NCBI GenBank assembly: GCA_902562205.1
Contig: CACESO010000001.1
Location: 116,524-180,523 of the forward strand
Direction: 5' to 3'
Source: an uncultured Pelagibacteraceae bacterium
GTDB lineage: Bacteria; Pseudomonadota; Alphaproteobacteria; Pelagibacterales; Pelagibacteraceae
Length of the DNA stretch: 64,000 nucleotides
Numbering within the stretch: the first letter of the stretch is position 1; each line of letters begins with the position of its first letter. The notes beneath the pieces were generated by a model. That model worked only from the letters and a program-made list of their open reading frames with translations. It did no database searches and was not told where the DNA came from. Both the position numbers and the translations under genes were made by a program. Of this stretch, positions 1-9,671 are shown piece by piece.

Positions 1-1081
1 CTGGTTTATTTTTTAACTTGATGCCTTCAATACTGCTGTCAAATAATGATTTATGTGTAATTTCGATTTTAGGCGGCAAATTATTTTTGGTAACTTCAAA
101 TCCATGATTTTGACTGGTTATTTCAACTTTATTATTTTTTATGTTTTTGACAGGATGGTTCGCGCCCCTATGTCCAAGCTTCATTTTTTTTGTTTTACCA
201 CCTAGAGCAAGAGCTAATAATTGATGTCCAAGACAAATTCCAAAAATTGGTAAACCTTTTTTTATAAGATTTTTTATAATTTTAATTGCATATTTCCCTG
301 TCGCCGCAGGATCACCAGGGCCATTTGACAAAAAAATTCCACTTGGTTTAAGTGTCATGATATATTCAGCTGAAGCATCACACGGCACAACTATTACATC
401 ACAATAAAAATTTGAAAAATATCTTAAAATGTTTGTTTTAATTCCATAATCAATTGCAACTACTCTAAATTTCTTTTTTTTCGTTTTTTTAAAACCATCT
501 TCCTTTGTCCATGTCTTAAGCCCTTTCCATGTAAATTTATTTTTAGTAGAAACTGTTTTTGCTAAATCTAGACCGTTTAGACCCGGCCATTTAAGAGTTG
601 TATTAATAAGTTTTTTTAATGGGAAAACGCCATTTTTTTTATGAGAAATAGTTCCTTTTGGAGCGCCTTTATCTCTTATAAAATTTGTTAAGCCTCTAGT
701 GTCTAAACCAGTTAAACCAACAATTTTATTTTTTTTAAGCCACAAATCTAACTCAATGAGTGATCTGTAGTTTGAGGGATTAGTTATTTCTGAATTGAAA
801 ATCACACCTCTAGTCCAGACTTTTTCAGATTCATTATCTTGCTTATTGGTTCCAACATTTCCAATGTGAGGAAAGGTAAAATTAATAATTTGTCCCGCAT
901 AAGAGGGATCTGAAATTATTTCTTGGTAACCGGTTATTGAAGTATTAAAACAAACTTCTCCTGTAGCAGTACCCTCATAACCAATACCAATTCCATTAAA
1001 AATTGATTTATTTTCAAGAACTAAAATACCCGGGCTAAAATTCGATTTTTTTTTTGAGTTTACTTTTTGTTTTTTGTTCAA
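1..1081 (-). CDS. carA: Carbamoyl-phosphate synthase small chain (3' end cut by window edge)
   Basis: This is the glutaminase subunit of carbamoyl-phosphate synthase. It hydrolyses glutamine and passes ammonia to CarB for pyrimidine and arginine synthesis. About 360 residues are visible. The N-terminal small-subunit domain includes GYEGTATGEVCFNTSITGYQE and GLDTRGLT, followed by the class I glutamine amidotransferase domain with the nucleophile Cys in GICLGHQLLAL and then QNHGFEV. The catalytic His/Glu pair expected in the last part of the protein lies beyond the left edge. The start is a TTG at 1079-1081, directly after an in-frame TAA; the upstream ATG at 1092 is in another frame and closes at once. 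The gene is divergent from yqeY, as in many alphaproteobacteria. Identity is certain; the exact start is moderately certain. Confidence 0.95.
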   Translation of the reverse strand, partial: MNKKQKVNSKKKSNFSPGILVLENKSIFNGIGIGYEGTATGEVCFNTSITGYQEIISDPSYAGQIINFTFPHIGNVGTNKQDNESEKVWTRGVIFNSEITNPSNYRSLIELDLWLKKNKIVGLTGLDTRGLTNFIRDKGAPKGTISHKKNGVFPLKKLINTTLKWPGLNGLDLAKTVSTKNKFTWKGLKTWTKEDGFKKTKKKKFRVVAIDYGIKTNILRYFSNFYCDVIVVPCDASAEYIMTLKPSGIFLSNGPGDPAATGKYAIKIIKNLIKKGLPIFGICLGHQLLALALGGKTKKMKLGHRGANHPVKNIKNNKVEITSQNHGFEVTKNNLPPKIEITHKSLFDSSIEGIKLKNKP

Positions 1082-1206
1082 TTACAACTCATGAGTTAAA
1101 GGTTAATACAATAAAAGCTCTTGTTAAGCAACTGAACTAATACAAAATTTAAAAAAAAAAACAATTTTTCTTTTAAGAAAAAATCTTTAAGTTAAGTTAG
1201 ATTAAA

Positions 1207-1671
1207 ATGTCTATTAAAGAAAAAATTAACGATGAGTATAAAACTGCTCTAAAATCGAAAGATAAAAACAAGATATCAACTTACAGGTTAATTCTGTCTG
1301 GGATAAAAGATTTAGATATTTCAAATAGGTCAGGCCCAAATAAGAAAGAGACAGACGATGAGGATATAAAAAAACTTTTAAAAAAAATGATCAAACAAAG
1401 AAACGAATCAGTTGAAATTTACAAAAAAAATAAGAGAGAGGATTTGTTAAAAATAGAACAAGGTGAAATAGATTTGTTATCAACATACTTACCTAAACAA
1501 CTAAGCGAAGAGGAGACTAAAAAAATATGTTCAGAAGTAATTTTAAAAGTTGGAGCTCAAAGCATTAAGGACATGGGCAAAGTAATGGGTGAGTTGAAAA
1601 AGAATTATTCTGATAGCATAGATTTTTCTAAAGCTGGGTCAATGTTGAAGGAACTATTAAATAAACAATGA
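1207..1671 (+). CDS. yqeY: GatB/YqeY domain protein
   Basis: A 154-residue protein of the YqeY family, related to the C-terminal tRNA-interacting tail of the amidotransferase subunit GatB. The molecular function is not settled; a role connected to tRNA-dependent amidation has been suggested for the fold. The family pattern is clear: a helical N-terminal part (MSIKEKI...YKTALKSKDK..STYRLILSGIK), a central KKMIKQRNESVEIY motif and a C-terminal YLPKQLSEEE...MGKVMGELK motif. The length is normal for the family. It overlaps dnaG by 4 bp (ATGA), so the two are translationally coupled, and with rpoD they form the common alphaproteobacterial yqeY-dnaG-rpoD block. The 125 bp to carA hold the divergent promoters, with no clear consensus boxes. 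Confidence 0.92.
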   Translation: MSIKEKINDEYKTALKSKDKNKISTYRLILSGIKDLDISNRSGPNKKETDDEDIKKLLKKMIKQRNESVEIYKKNKREDLLKIEQGEIDLLSTYLPKQLSEEETKKICSEVILKVGAQSIKDMGKVMGELKKNYSDSIDFSKAGSMLKELLNKQ

Positions 1672-3437
1672 AATATCCAAAAGAGTATCTTGATGAAATT
1701 AAAATTAGGCTAAAAGTTTCTACAGTTGTCTCAAAACACGTATCTTTAAAAAAAAGAGGAAAAGAGTTTGTAGGACTGTCACCTTTTAAAAATGAAAAAA
1801 CTCCCTCTTTCACAGTAAATGATGAAAAAGGTTTTTATCATTGTTTTAGCACTTCAGAACATGGAAATATTTTTGATTTTGTAATGAAAATGCAAAACTT
1901 TAAATTCGGAGAGGCCGTAAAATTTTTAGCTAACTTAGCTGGAATGGCACCTTATAGATTTTCCAAAGTTGATGAGCAAAGAGAAAAAGAGTGGAATGAG
2001 TATACAGGTATATATTCAGACTATACTGATTATTATCATGATGAATTATTAAATAATCCCAACTCAAAGATTGCTTTAGATTATTTAAAAAAAAGAAAAA
2101 TCAATAATTTAATTATTAAAGAATTTAAGATTGGATTTGTAAACTTTAATTCAAGTCTTTATGAAAGATTAAGCAAAAAATATGACATTAAAATTTTAAA
2201 TGAGTCTGGATTATTCTATTATGATGAATATAAAAAAATGTATGTTGAAAGATTTAGGAATAGAATAATTTTTCCGATTAACTCTTTATCAGGTAAACCT
2301 ATGGCTTTTGGTGGTAGAATAATTGATACTAAAAATAAATATGCAAAATATATAAATTCCCCAGAAACAAACTTTTTTAAAAAAGGAAATAATTTATATA
2401 ACTTAGATAGAGTAAGAAAAATTTCTCATAAATTCGATGAAGTTTTTTTGGTTGAGGGTTATATGGATGTAATTGGTTTAAGCAAATTTGAAATAGAAAA
2501 TTGTATTGCAAATTTAGGAACTGCATTGACTGACAAACAAACCTATATGGTAACGCAGTTCTTTGATAATATTATAATTTGTTTTGATGGCGATGAAAGC
2601 GGATATAATGCTGCCATAAGAGCAGCAGAAAATTCAATTAAAAGTATTCTTCCAGATAAACAAATATATTTTTTATTTCTTCCAGATGGAGAAGATCCTG
2701 ATACCTTTGTTGAAAAAAAAGGAAAAAATGAATTTTTAAATTTTTTTAACAATAACAAGATTCCGGTACATAAATTTATATTTGAGCATTACAAAAAAGA
2801 AAACTCTTCATCGCCCTCTGCACTAGCATCTCTTGAAAAAAAATTAAAAGCTATAGCAAATTCAGTAAAAGATAGCGTTGTTAAAAAATATATATTAGGA
2901 TATTTTTTAGAAAGTTTAGCAAAACATTCTCCAGGAACAATTTTCAAAAATTCAAATAAATCGTTTATTGGTTTTAATAAGCCACTGGATAAAACAAAGA
3001 AATTGGTAAAAGACACTGAGAATTTTTCTTCAATTGATATGAAAGAATTTTGTCTACTTTACATTATAGTTAATAATTTAAATTTTTTTTATCTAAGATC
3101 TGATTTATTAGAAAATGTTAAGTTTCTAAAAAAAGAAAATGGGATTATATTCACTAAAATTTTGGAATGTTTAAGAAGCGGAAATCTAGATAATTTACAA
3201 ATTGATGGTCAACTTCTTGACCAAATTGAGAAATATGCAAATATAAAACACATAGTCCACAAGAACGACAAAGATGAGAGCAAAATTGTTGAAATTTTTA
3301 ATGATATTAAAAATGAACTTAAGACACATGATTTAGAGCTAAGAATTCAAGAGCTAGAATCGAAATTTGCTGAAGATTTTAATCAAAATACTTTTGATGA
3401 AATTAATAGGCTCAAAAAAGAGCAAAATATTAATTAA
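1668..3437 (+). CDS. dnaG: DNA primase
   Basis: DnaG synthesises RNA primers at the replication fork and works with the DnaB helicase. The 589-residue protein has the CHC2-type N-terminal domain (about 1-95), the primase core with a TOPRIM fold (VEGYMDV near 265, then IICFDGDESG) and a weakly conserved C-terminal helicase-interaction region. The zinc-ribbon site is degraded. Where the usual motif is CPFH...HCFGC, this protein has SPFK at 38-41 and HCFST at 58-62, so only Cys59 of the four ligands remains. The rest of the region (EKTPSFTVN..KGFYHCF..EHGNIFDFV) is intact, so this is loss of ligands, not of the domain. The gene is coupled to yqeY by a 4-bp overlap and is followed by rpoD. Confidence 0.97.
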   Translation: MKYPKEYLDEIKIRLKVSTVVSKHVSLKKRGKEFVGLSPFKNEKTPSFTVNDEKGFYHCFSTSEHGNIFDFVMKMQNFKFGEAVKFLANLAGMAPYRFSKVDEQREKEWNEYTGIYSDYTDYYHDELLNNPNSKIALDYLKKRKINNLIIKEFKIGFVNFNSSLYERLSKKYDIKILNESGLFYYDEYKKMYVERFRNRIIFPINSLSGKPMAFGGRIIDTKNKYAKYINSPETNFFKKGNNLYNLDRVRKISHKFDEVFLVEGYMDVIGLSKFEIENCIANLGTALTDKQTYMVTQFFDNIIICFDGDESGYNAAIRAAENSIKSILPDKQIYFLFLPDGEDPDTFVEKKGKNEFLNFFNNNKIPVHKFIFEHYKKENSSSPSALASLEKKLKAIANSVKDSVVKKYILGYFLESLAKHSPGTIFKNSNKSFIGFNKPLDKTKKLVKDTENFSSIDMKEFCLLYIIVNNLNFFYLRSDLLENVKFLKKENGIIFTKILECLRSGNLDNLQIDGQLLDQIEKYANIKHIVHKNDKDESKIVEIFNDIKNELKTHDLELRIQELESKFAEDFNQNTFDEINRLKKEQNIN

Positions 3438-3505
3438 TTCAGCAAAATTTTTCGTGGATTTTTTTAAAATAGCTATTATATAGGATTTTCCAAATAATAA
3501 TAACT

Positions 3506-5365
3506 GTGGAAAGAATAATTACAAAATCGTTTGCAAGATTAATGGGTCGTGGGATTCATAGAGGTTTTATTACCTATGAGGAGTTAAATAAATCTTTAGG
3601 GAAAAGAAACCTATCTGGAGAAAATCTTGCCCAGGCATTTTTGCATATTCTAGATGAAAAAATCTCTTTAGTAGAAAAGAAGTCAGATTTTAAATCTTTA
3701 AAAAAAAGGGATTCAAATAACAAAGATGAGCCAAAAACAATTGAAAAAAGTGATGATCCAATAAGAATGTATTTAAGAGAAATGGGAGGAGTTGAGCTCC
3801 TTTCCAGAGAAGGAGAAATAGCAATTGCAAAACGTATTGAAGCTGGAAAAGATGTAATGTTGAATGCTTTATCACAAAGCCCAATCACTGCTAATCAATT
3901 ATTTGAGTGGAATGAAAAATTACAGAAAGATGAAATTTTGGTGAGAGAAATTATTGATATTGATACCAATTACATGGAAGAGGAAAATTCATCTCAAGAT
4001 GTGAAGGGAAAAAAGGACAATGATAAGAATGATAAAGGTGAAAAAACTTCAAAAGATGAAAAAAGTGATCAAACTCAACAAGATATAGAAGAAGATGAAT
4101 TTAACCCGACACTTGCAGCAATGGAAAGTGAGATTAAACCTAAAATTTTAGAGACCGTTAATAAACTTACAAAAGATTATTCTAAACTTATCAAATATCA
4201 AAAAGAAAAGTTAGACTGTACTTTGAATAGCTCTGAATTTACCAATTCAAAAGAAAAAGGTTACCAAAAAATAGTTTCAGAAATATTAGAAAATATTAAA
4301 TCCTTACAACTATCTCCTTCAGTTTTGGAAAACTTGGTTCAAAAACATTATTCAGAAAACAAAAAAATTGTTTCTTTGGAAGGTAACCTTCTACGTTTGG
4401 CAATTGACAATAAGATTTCAAGAGATGAGTTTATCAAATTTTACATAGGAAATGAAATTAATCCAAATTTAAAAAGTTTTTTAAGCACCAACCAGGTTTG
4501 GAAATCTTTTTTTCAAAAAAACAAAGATGAGTTCAAAAATATAAGAAATAGACTGACAGAGATTAGTCATAAACTTGGTATAAGTGTCACAGACTTTAAA
4601 AAATTAGTAAGCAGGGTTCAAAAGGGAGAAAAGGAGTCAAGAATTGCAAAAAAAGAAATGGTGGAGGCAAATTTAAGATTAGTAATCTCAATTGCAAAAA
4701 AATATACTAACAGAGGATTACAATTTTTAGATTTAATTCAAGAGGGTAACATTGGTTTAATGAAAGCAGTTGATAAATTTGAATACAGAAGAGGTTACAA
4801 ATTTTCAACGTATGCAACATGGTGGATAAGACAGGCAATTACAAGATCAATTGCAGATCAAGCTAGAACGATAAGAATACCAGTCCATATGATAGAGACT
4901 ATTAATAAGATTGTTAGAACTCAAAGACTTATCCTTAGCGAATTTGGCCGTGAGGCAACGCCAGAAGAGCTTGCAAAAAAACTTAGAATGCCTCTAGAAA
5001 AAGTTAGAAAGGTTTTAAAAATTTCAAAAGAACCGGTATCACTTGAAAAACCTGTTGGAGATGAGGAGGATAGCAGTTTAGGAGATTTTATTGAAGATAC
5101 AAAAGCGCTAGCTCCATTAGAACAAGCTATTAAATCAAATTTAAGTGAGGCCACTACTAAAATTTTATCAACTTTAACTCCTAGAGAAGAAAGAGTGTTG
5201 AGAATGAGATTTGGAGTAGGAATGAACACAGACCATACTTTAGAAGAAGTAGGATTGCAGTTTTCTGTAACTAGAGAACGTATAAGACAAATTGAGGCAA
5301 AAGCATTAAGAAAGCTAAAACATCCAAGTAGATCTAAACAATTAAAGAGCTTTTTAGAAAGTTAA
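3506..5365 (+). CDS. rpoD: Primary sigma factor RpoD (sigma-70)
   Basis: The housekeeping sigma factor, 619 residues, which directs RNA polymerase to -10/-35 promoters. It has region 1.1-like sequence at the N-terminus, region 1.2 ([21 protein letters not shown]), a non-conserved acidic and lysine-rich insert around residues 150-200 ([16 protein letters not shown]), then regions 2-4: [32 protein letters not shown], the region 3 segment [13 protein letters not shown] and the C-terminal helix-turn-helix [20 protein letters not shown]. The start is a GTG at 3506. The 68-bp gap after dnaG is A+T-rich and holds a TATTATATAG stretch at 3474-3483 that could be part of a promoter, but no convincing -35 box was seen. 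Confidence 0.97.
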   Translation: MERIITKSFARLMGRGIHRGFITYEELNKSLGKRNLSGENLAQAFLHILDEKISLVEKKSDFKSLKKRDSNNKDEPKTIEKSDDPIRMYLREMGGVELLSREGEIAIAKRIEAGKDVMLNALSQSPITANQLFEWNEKLQKDEILVREIIDIDTNYMEEENSSQDVKGKKDNDKNDKGEKTSKDEKSDQTQQDIEEDEFNPTLAAMESEIKPKILETVNKLTKDYSKLIKYQKEKLDCTLNSSEFTNSKEKGYQKIVSEILENIKSLQLSPSVLENLVQKHYSENKKIVSLEGNLLRLAIDNKISRDEFIKFYIGNEINPNLKSFLSTNQVWKSFFQKNKDEFKNIRNRLTEISHKLGISVTDFKKLVSRVQKGEKESRIAKKEMVEANLRLVISIAKKYTNRGLQFLDLIQEGNIGLMKAVDKFEYRRGYKFSTYATWWIRQAITRSIADQARTIRIPVHMIETINKIVRTQRLILSEFGREATPEELAKKLRMPLEKVRKVLKISKEPVSLEKPVGDEEDSSLGDFIEDTKALAPLEQAIKSNLSEATTKILSTLTPREERVLRMRFGVGMNTDHTLEEVGLQFSVTRERIRQIEAKALRKLKHPSRSKQLKSFLES

Positions 5366-5381
5366 AATTTTATTTAACTAA

Positions 5382-6128
5382 ATGGACTTAGTAAGTGTAA
5401 TAATTCCATACTATAAGAAACGCAATTTTATTAAAGAGACTATAGTTTCAGTCATAAAACAAAGTTATGATTATTTAGAGATCATAATAATCTATGATGA
5501 CACAAATCTTAATGATTTAGAATTTTTAAAAGAAACATCGAAACTTGATAACAGAATTAAGATTATAAATAACAACAAAAGATTAGGAGCTGGACCTTCA
5601 AGGAATAAAGGTATTGAACAATCAAATGGAAAATATATAGCATTTATTGATGCAGACGATACTTGGCTTTCAGATAAACTCAAGGATCAGATAGCATTCA
5701 TGAAGAAAAATAACTATCAAATATCCCACACATCTTATTTTATTATTAATGAAAAAAAAAAAATTATTGGTCAAAGAAAAGCCAGAGATTTACTATCAAT
5801 TAATGAAATTTTAAAATCTTGTGATATCGGTTTATCTACAGTTATAATTGAAAAAAAAGTAATTGTAAAAACCAATACGAAATTTCCGAAACTTGTTACA
5901 AAAGAAGATTTTGTTTTTTGGCTTACATTAATGAAAAAAAACTACAAATTTTATGCATATGATAGAAATCTTACAAACTGGACAGATTCTAAAAATTCTC
6001 TTTCATCTTCTACTATCCAAAAGTTATTTGATGGTTTTAAAGTTTACAAAAAATATATGCATTTTAACATAGTTAAATCATTATATTATTTGATTTGTTT
6101 AAGTTTGAATTATTTAAAAAAAAAATAA
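5382..6128 (+). CDS. Family 2 glycosyltransferase
   Basis: A 248-residue GT-A fold glycosyltransferase that probably adds a sugar to a lipid-linked surface polysaccharide at the cytoplasmic membrane. The N-terminus has the family signature VSVIIPYYKKRNFIKETIVSVIKQ, then GAGPSRNKGIEQSNGKYIAFIDADD. The DADD motif near residue 90 is the metal and nucleotide-sugar binding DxD. The C-terminal part is variable and ends in a lysine-rich tail. No membrane spans are evident. It begins 16 bp after rpoD and is followed 1 bp later by a WecA-like transferase, so it opens the polysaccharide block. Donor and acceptor cannot be read from sequence. Confidence 0.88.
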   Translation: MDLVSVIIPYYKKRNFIKETIVSVIKQSYDYLEIIIIYDDTNLNDLEFLKETSKLDNRIKIINNNKRLGAGPSRNKGIEQSNGKYIAFIDADDTWLSDKLKDQIAFMKKNNYQISHTSYFIINEKKKIIGQRKARDLLSINEILKSCDIGLSTVIIEKKVIVKTNTKFPKLVTKEDFVFWLTLMKKNYKFYAYDRNLTNWTDSKNSLSSSTIQKLFDGFKVYKKYMHFNIVKSLYYLICLSLNYLKKK

Positions 6129-6129
6129 A

Positions 6130-7149
6130 ATGATTTTTTTCTACATTTATTTACTGCTAGTAACACTTATGTCATTAATCTTCAAAAAAAAGGGCATATT
6201 GTTAAACTATTCTGGAGATGTGCATCAATCTTTTTCTAATAAAAAAAACATCCCCCTGGCTGGTGGACTTTTTATACTTATCCCAATAGTTTTTTTCTTC
6301 AATGATCTTCTTATTAATTGTTTTATAATTTCAATTTATTTAGTTGGTTTTTTCTCTGATAGAAAAATTCTTGTCTCACCTAAGAATAGATTTTTAATTC
6401 AATGTTTGTTGATGCTGTCATTTGTAGCAATTTTTGATGTTAAAATAAACTCATCTAGAATTGAATTATTTGATATTTTCTTAAATAACAAATTTTTTGC
6501 AATTTGTTTTTCTGCATTTTGTTTATTAATTTTAATAAATGGAAGTAATTTTATTGATGGTTTGAATGGGCTATTAATTTCGTCCACAATTATTATTCTT
6601 TTTATGTTGACCAAATTAAATTTGATAGACAATTTAATAATTTCAAATCAATCAATTAATTTAATTATATTGATACTTTTATTGCTTTTGTTGCTTAACA
6701 TTTTTAATATTTTAATGCTTGGAGATAGTGGAGCATACTTACTTGGTTTTTTTATAGGTTTTATCATAATTAGTTCTCATATAAGTAATCCTGATATTTC
6801 ACCATACTTTTTCATTTCATTAATTTGGTACCCCTGTTTTGAAAATTTATTTTCAATATTAAGAAAATTAAATAGAGAATTTTCTCCTTTGAAACCAGAC
6901 AGCAAACATTTACATCAACTTGTTCTTTTCTTTTTTACAAAAAAATTTGATCTAAAATTAATTTTCTCAAATAATTTAAGTAGTGCAATAATACTTTTTT
7001 TTAATTTTTTGATTATATATATTTCTACTTTAAACCCAAGTAGCACAATTTTTCAGATTAAATTGATAGCCGTTTCAATTATTTTCTATAACGTAAGTTA
7101 TATGCTTTTGTTTAAGTTTTATAAATCAAACTTAATGTCTAAAAAATAA
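6130..7149 (+). CDS. WecA/MraY-family sugar-1-phosphate transferase (GT4-type)
   Basis: A 339-residue, very hydrophobic protein with about ten predicted membrane spans. The family (MraY, WecA, WbpL) moves a sugar-1-phosphate from a UDP-sugar to undecaprenyl phosphate and so starts lipid-linked glycan assembly. Visible motifs are PLAGG near the N-terminus, NFIDGLNGL in the middle, LGDSGAYLLGFFIG and the HLHQL segment near the cytoplasmic active site. The usual acidic pair of the early DD motif appears as FFSDRK, so one acidic residue is missing. This looks more like WbpL/WecA than MraY because the neighbours are LPS-type glycosyltransferases. Its 3' end overlaps the minus-strand glycosyltransferase by 18 bp. 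Confidence 0.85.
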   Translation: MIFFYIYLLLVTLMSLIFKKKGILLNYSGDVHQSFSNKKNIPLAGGLFILIPIVFFFNDLLINCFIISIYLVGFFSDRKILVSPKNRFLIQCLLMLSFVAIFDVKINSSRIELFDIFLNNKFFAICFSAFCLLILINGSNFIDGLNGLLISSTIIILFMLTKLNLIDNLIISNQSINLIILILLLLLLLNIFNILMLGDSGAYLLGFFIGFIIISSHISNPDISPYFFISLIWYPCFENLFSILRKLNREFSPLKPDSKHLHQLVLFFFTKKFDLKLIFSNNLSSAIILFFNFLIIYISTLNPSSTIFQIKLIAVSIIFYNVSYMLLFKFYKSNLMSKK

Positions 7150-7800
7150 TTTAATCATTGAAAATAAAATTTTTAGACCGTCTTTGAATGCATTTACCTT
7201 TTTTTCCCCTGCGATTCTTGATCTTTCAAATGATTTGCTTGTACAAATTTTATAATTTGCTCTTTGAGCTTTTATGGGTAATTCAACACAAAATGAAAAA
7301 TCTTTTGCTGTCAGTCTAAGTTTTTTTGCACATGAGGTTCTAGCCATTACAAAGGTGAAGAGAATGTCAGTAATTTTTAATTTAAAAAAAATCTTTCCTA
7401 AAAAAGTAAAAATATAATTTCCTATTAGTGTAATCAATGTATCATCTTCACTACCACAGCCTTTTTCATATCTAGAAGCAAACACAAAATCATATTTATC
7501 ATCTTTAAGTCTCTTGATCATTTGATTTAATTCTTTTGGATTAAACGACCCATCAGCATTAAAAATACAAAAAAATTCTGTCTCGACTACATCAATCCCT
7601 TTTTTTAATGCATCACCGTAACCCTTGGAGTCTTGATGAATGATTTTGCAATCATAATTTTTTATAGCCTCAATAGTTTGCTTATCTGAAGCTTCTAATA
7701 TTATATTTTTCTTTACATTAAACTTTTTGAGCTCATCCAATACTCTTGGCAAAGATTCTTTCTCATTTTTTGCTGGTATTATTAAAGTAAGATCACTCAT
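7132..7800 (-). CDS. Family 2 glycosyltransferase (dolichol-phosphate-mannose-synthase-like)
   Basis: A 222-residue GT2 protein with the N-terminal motif LTLIIPAKNEKESLPRVLDEL, the GYGDALKKGID segment and the DxD-like FNADGSF near residue 85. This resembles DPMS/GtrB-type enzymes that load a sugar from a nucleotide donor onto a polyprenyl phosphate. The C-terminal half is basic and partly hydrophobic but has no obvious pair of membrane spans, so it is shorter than GtrB. It is the only minus-strand gene in the polysaccharide block, lying tail-to-tail with the WecA-like gene and head-to-head with the following membrane protein gene. Confidence 0.85.
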   Translation of the reverse strand: MSDLTLIIPAKNEKESLPRVLDELKKFNVKKNIILEASDKQTIEAIKNYDCKIIHQDSKGYGDALKKGIDVVETEFFCIFNADGSFNPKELNQMIKRLKDDKYDFVFASRYEKGCGSEDDTLITLIGNYIFTFLGKIFFKLKITDILFTFVMARTSCAKKLRLTAKDFSFCVELPIKAQRANYKICTSKSFERSRIAGEKKVNAFKDGLKILFSMIKLFFRH

Positions 7801-7909
7801 CTAAATTTGAACACATATAGTTGATTAAAAATCAAAAACAACAAAATTTTATTCTTAGAAGTAAGCTTTTTTGATTCAATATATTTATGAATACATTATA
7901 AATAGTTTT

Positions 7910-9595
7910 ATGATAACCAATTATTTAATTTTTTTTATAACCTACTTTTTAATTGTTTTATCAGTAGTTGGACATGGTGTTTTAGCAATTAAATTTACAA
8001 AAATAAATGTATCAATAGAGGAAATAGGGTTTATTGGTTTAGTAGGAATATTTTTTTTAATATTTTATTCTTATGTTACCCATTTTTTTGTAAGTCACGG
8101 TTATATTCATAATATAATTTTTATCATTACTGGTCTTGTATCAATTTATTATTACAGGATTAAAATTTTAACTAAGAAAAATTTTGTTTTTTTATTTTCA
8201 ATTTTTTTCGTTATTTTTTTAGCTTTTATAATTTTCAAAACTCACGATGATTTTGGATACTATCATTTTCCTTATAGTTATTATTTAAATAAATTTTCAA
8301 TGATAATTGGAATTGGACCGCTTAATCATGGCTTTAGAACACCATCATCTATTTTTTACTTAAACTCTTTATTCTACCTACCACATTTAGATTATTATCT
8401 TTACCATATGGGCGCTATATTAATATTGGGATTTTCAAATATAATTCTAGTATCAAATATTAAAAAATATTTAAACAAAAAAGAGAATAATCAGTTCTTT
8501 TTTCTTAATTTAATAGCATTCATTTTTATTAATGTTTTTTTCTATCGAATAGCAGAGCATGGAACAGATAGATCGGCGCAAATTCTCGTTTTTTTATTTT
8601 TTATTTATATTCTTTCCCTCCGTGGAAATTATGAAAATTTTGATAATATTTTACCAAAATTAATGGTACTATTGAGCATAATAATTTCCTTAAAATCTTT
8701 TTATATTCTCTACCTAATTTTTACTATTCCATTCATCTATTACATTATGAAAGATGATAAAGCTTTTCTAATATATAAAATTTTTAAAAACCCAATATTT
8801 TATTTTTCGATTTTAATGGGCATGTGTGTAATTTTAGTTTATCTTTTTAATACTGGATGTTTGTTATACCCAGTTGAACAAACTTGTATAGGTGGAATAG
8901 AATGGGCTATTCCAAAGTCAGAGGTGAGTGCACTTAATACGCACTATCAATGGTGGTCAAAAGCAGGTGGTGGGCCTGGATACAGGCATCCGATTGAGAA
9001 AGAGTTGTATATTCAAAATTTTAATTGGCTATCAAATTGGATTGATAGATATTTTTTTAATAAGATGTCAGATTTTCTCCTAAGTTTGTTATTTATAACA
9101 ATCATACTTGTTATGATTTTTAAAACAAAAAAAAAAAATTTGAAAAATCAAAATTTTAATATCAATCTGTTTTATTATTGTCTAATAATTTTGATACTTG
9201 TAGAATGGTTTTATAATCATCCTTCCCTCAGATATGGTGGCTACATTATTTTTGGACTAGTCTTTTTTATTCCATTGTCTCATTTGTTGTCAGAATATGA
9301 AATATCTGAGTATTTTAAGATTAAAACAATTGTTCTATTTTTTCTGGTTACCTCAATTTTTATTGGAAGAAATGTTGATAGAATAATTTATGAGCAGGAT
9401 TTTTATCAAGCTAACTTCAAACAAAATATGTTTTTTTTCACTGATAAAAAACATTTTAGAATTGATAAAAAACTTAACGATCTCTCAAAAATCTATAATA
9501 ATTGTAATCATGGCATCAATGAATGTTCAAATAACCAGGACTTTATTATTAAAAAACGTTATGGAAAAATGATCTTAATTAGAATTAAAAATTAA
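7910..9595 (+). CDS. Large multi-pass membrane protein of the polysaccharide block, function unknown
   Basis: I do not recognise a characterised family. With the ATG at 7910 the protein is 561 residues; an in-frame TTG at 7871 would add 13. There are about 11-13 hydrophobic spans. The most distinctive segment is an extracytoplasmic-looking loop near residues 115-160 with HDDFGYYHFPYS, then NHGFRTPSSIFYLNSLFYLP. A charged Asp/His pair at the end of an early span recalls GT-C glycosyltransferases and the LIC_10190-type membrane proteins of LPS loci. A second large loop (about 320-385) contains paired Cys in TGCLLYPVEQTC. The setting between GT2 genes and gmd/fcl suggests a GT-C transferase acting on a lipid-linked sugar in the periplasm; this is inference. 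Confidence 0.75.
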   Translation: MITNYLIFFITYFLIVLSVVGHGVLAIKFTKINVSIEEIGFIGLVGIFFLIFYSYVTHFFVSHGYIHNIIFIITGLVSIYYYRIKILTKKNFVFLFSIFFVIFLAFIIFKTHDDFGYYHFPYSYYLNKFSMIIGIGPLNHGFRTPSSIFYLNSLFYLPHLDYYLYHMGAILILGFSNIILVSNIKKYLNKKENNQFFFLNLIAFIFINVFFYRIAEHGTDRSAQILVFLFFIYILSLRGNYENFDNILPKLMVLLSIIISLKSFYILYLIFTIPFIYYIMKDDKAFLIYKIFKNPIFYFSILMGMCVILVYLFNTGCLLYPVEQTCIGGIEWAIPKSEVSALNTHYQWWSKAGGGPGYRHPIEKELYIQNFNWLSNWIDRYFFNKMSDFLLSLLFITIILVMIFKTKKKNLKNQNFNINLFYYCLIILILVEWFYNHPSLRYGGYIIFGLVFFIPLSHLLSEYEISEYFKIKTIVLFFLVTSIFIGRNVDRIIYEQDFYQANFKQNMFFFTDKKHFRIDKKLNDLSKIYNNCNHGINECSNNQDFIIKKRYGKMILIRIKN

Positions 9596-9636
9596 ATGTT
9601 AATTTGTCAAAATTTTTAAGGTTTAAAAAATATGTA

Positions 9637-9663
9637 TTAACAAATGTTTAAAAAGAATATAAT
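9637..9663 (+). promoter_or_regulatory. Putative sigma-70 promoter of gmd-fcl
   Basis: A perfect TATAAT at 9658-9663 lies 15 bp after TTAACA at 9637-9642. The spacer is short by about 2 bp. Transcription starting about 7 nt after the -10 box would fall only 1-2 nt before the gmd ATG at 9672, so the mRNA would be nearly leaderless. Supported by pattern only. Confidence 0.45.
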
Positions 9664-9671
9664 AGGTACAC

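Noticed and set aside
1141..1200. A/T-rich hairpin (TTTTTC/GAAAAA) and poly-A tract between carA and yqeY.
   Set aside because: Weak A-T stem in a low-complexity stretch; no evidence for a regulatory RNA.
7821..7835. Inverted repeat TTGATT-AAA-AATCAA upstream of the membrane protein gene.
   Set aside because: Short A+T-rich stem without a T-run on either strand; not convincing as a terminator or operator.
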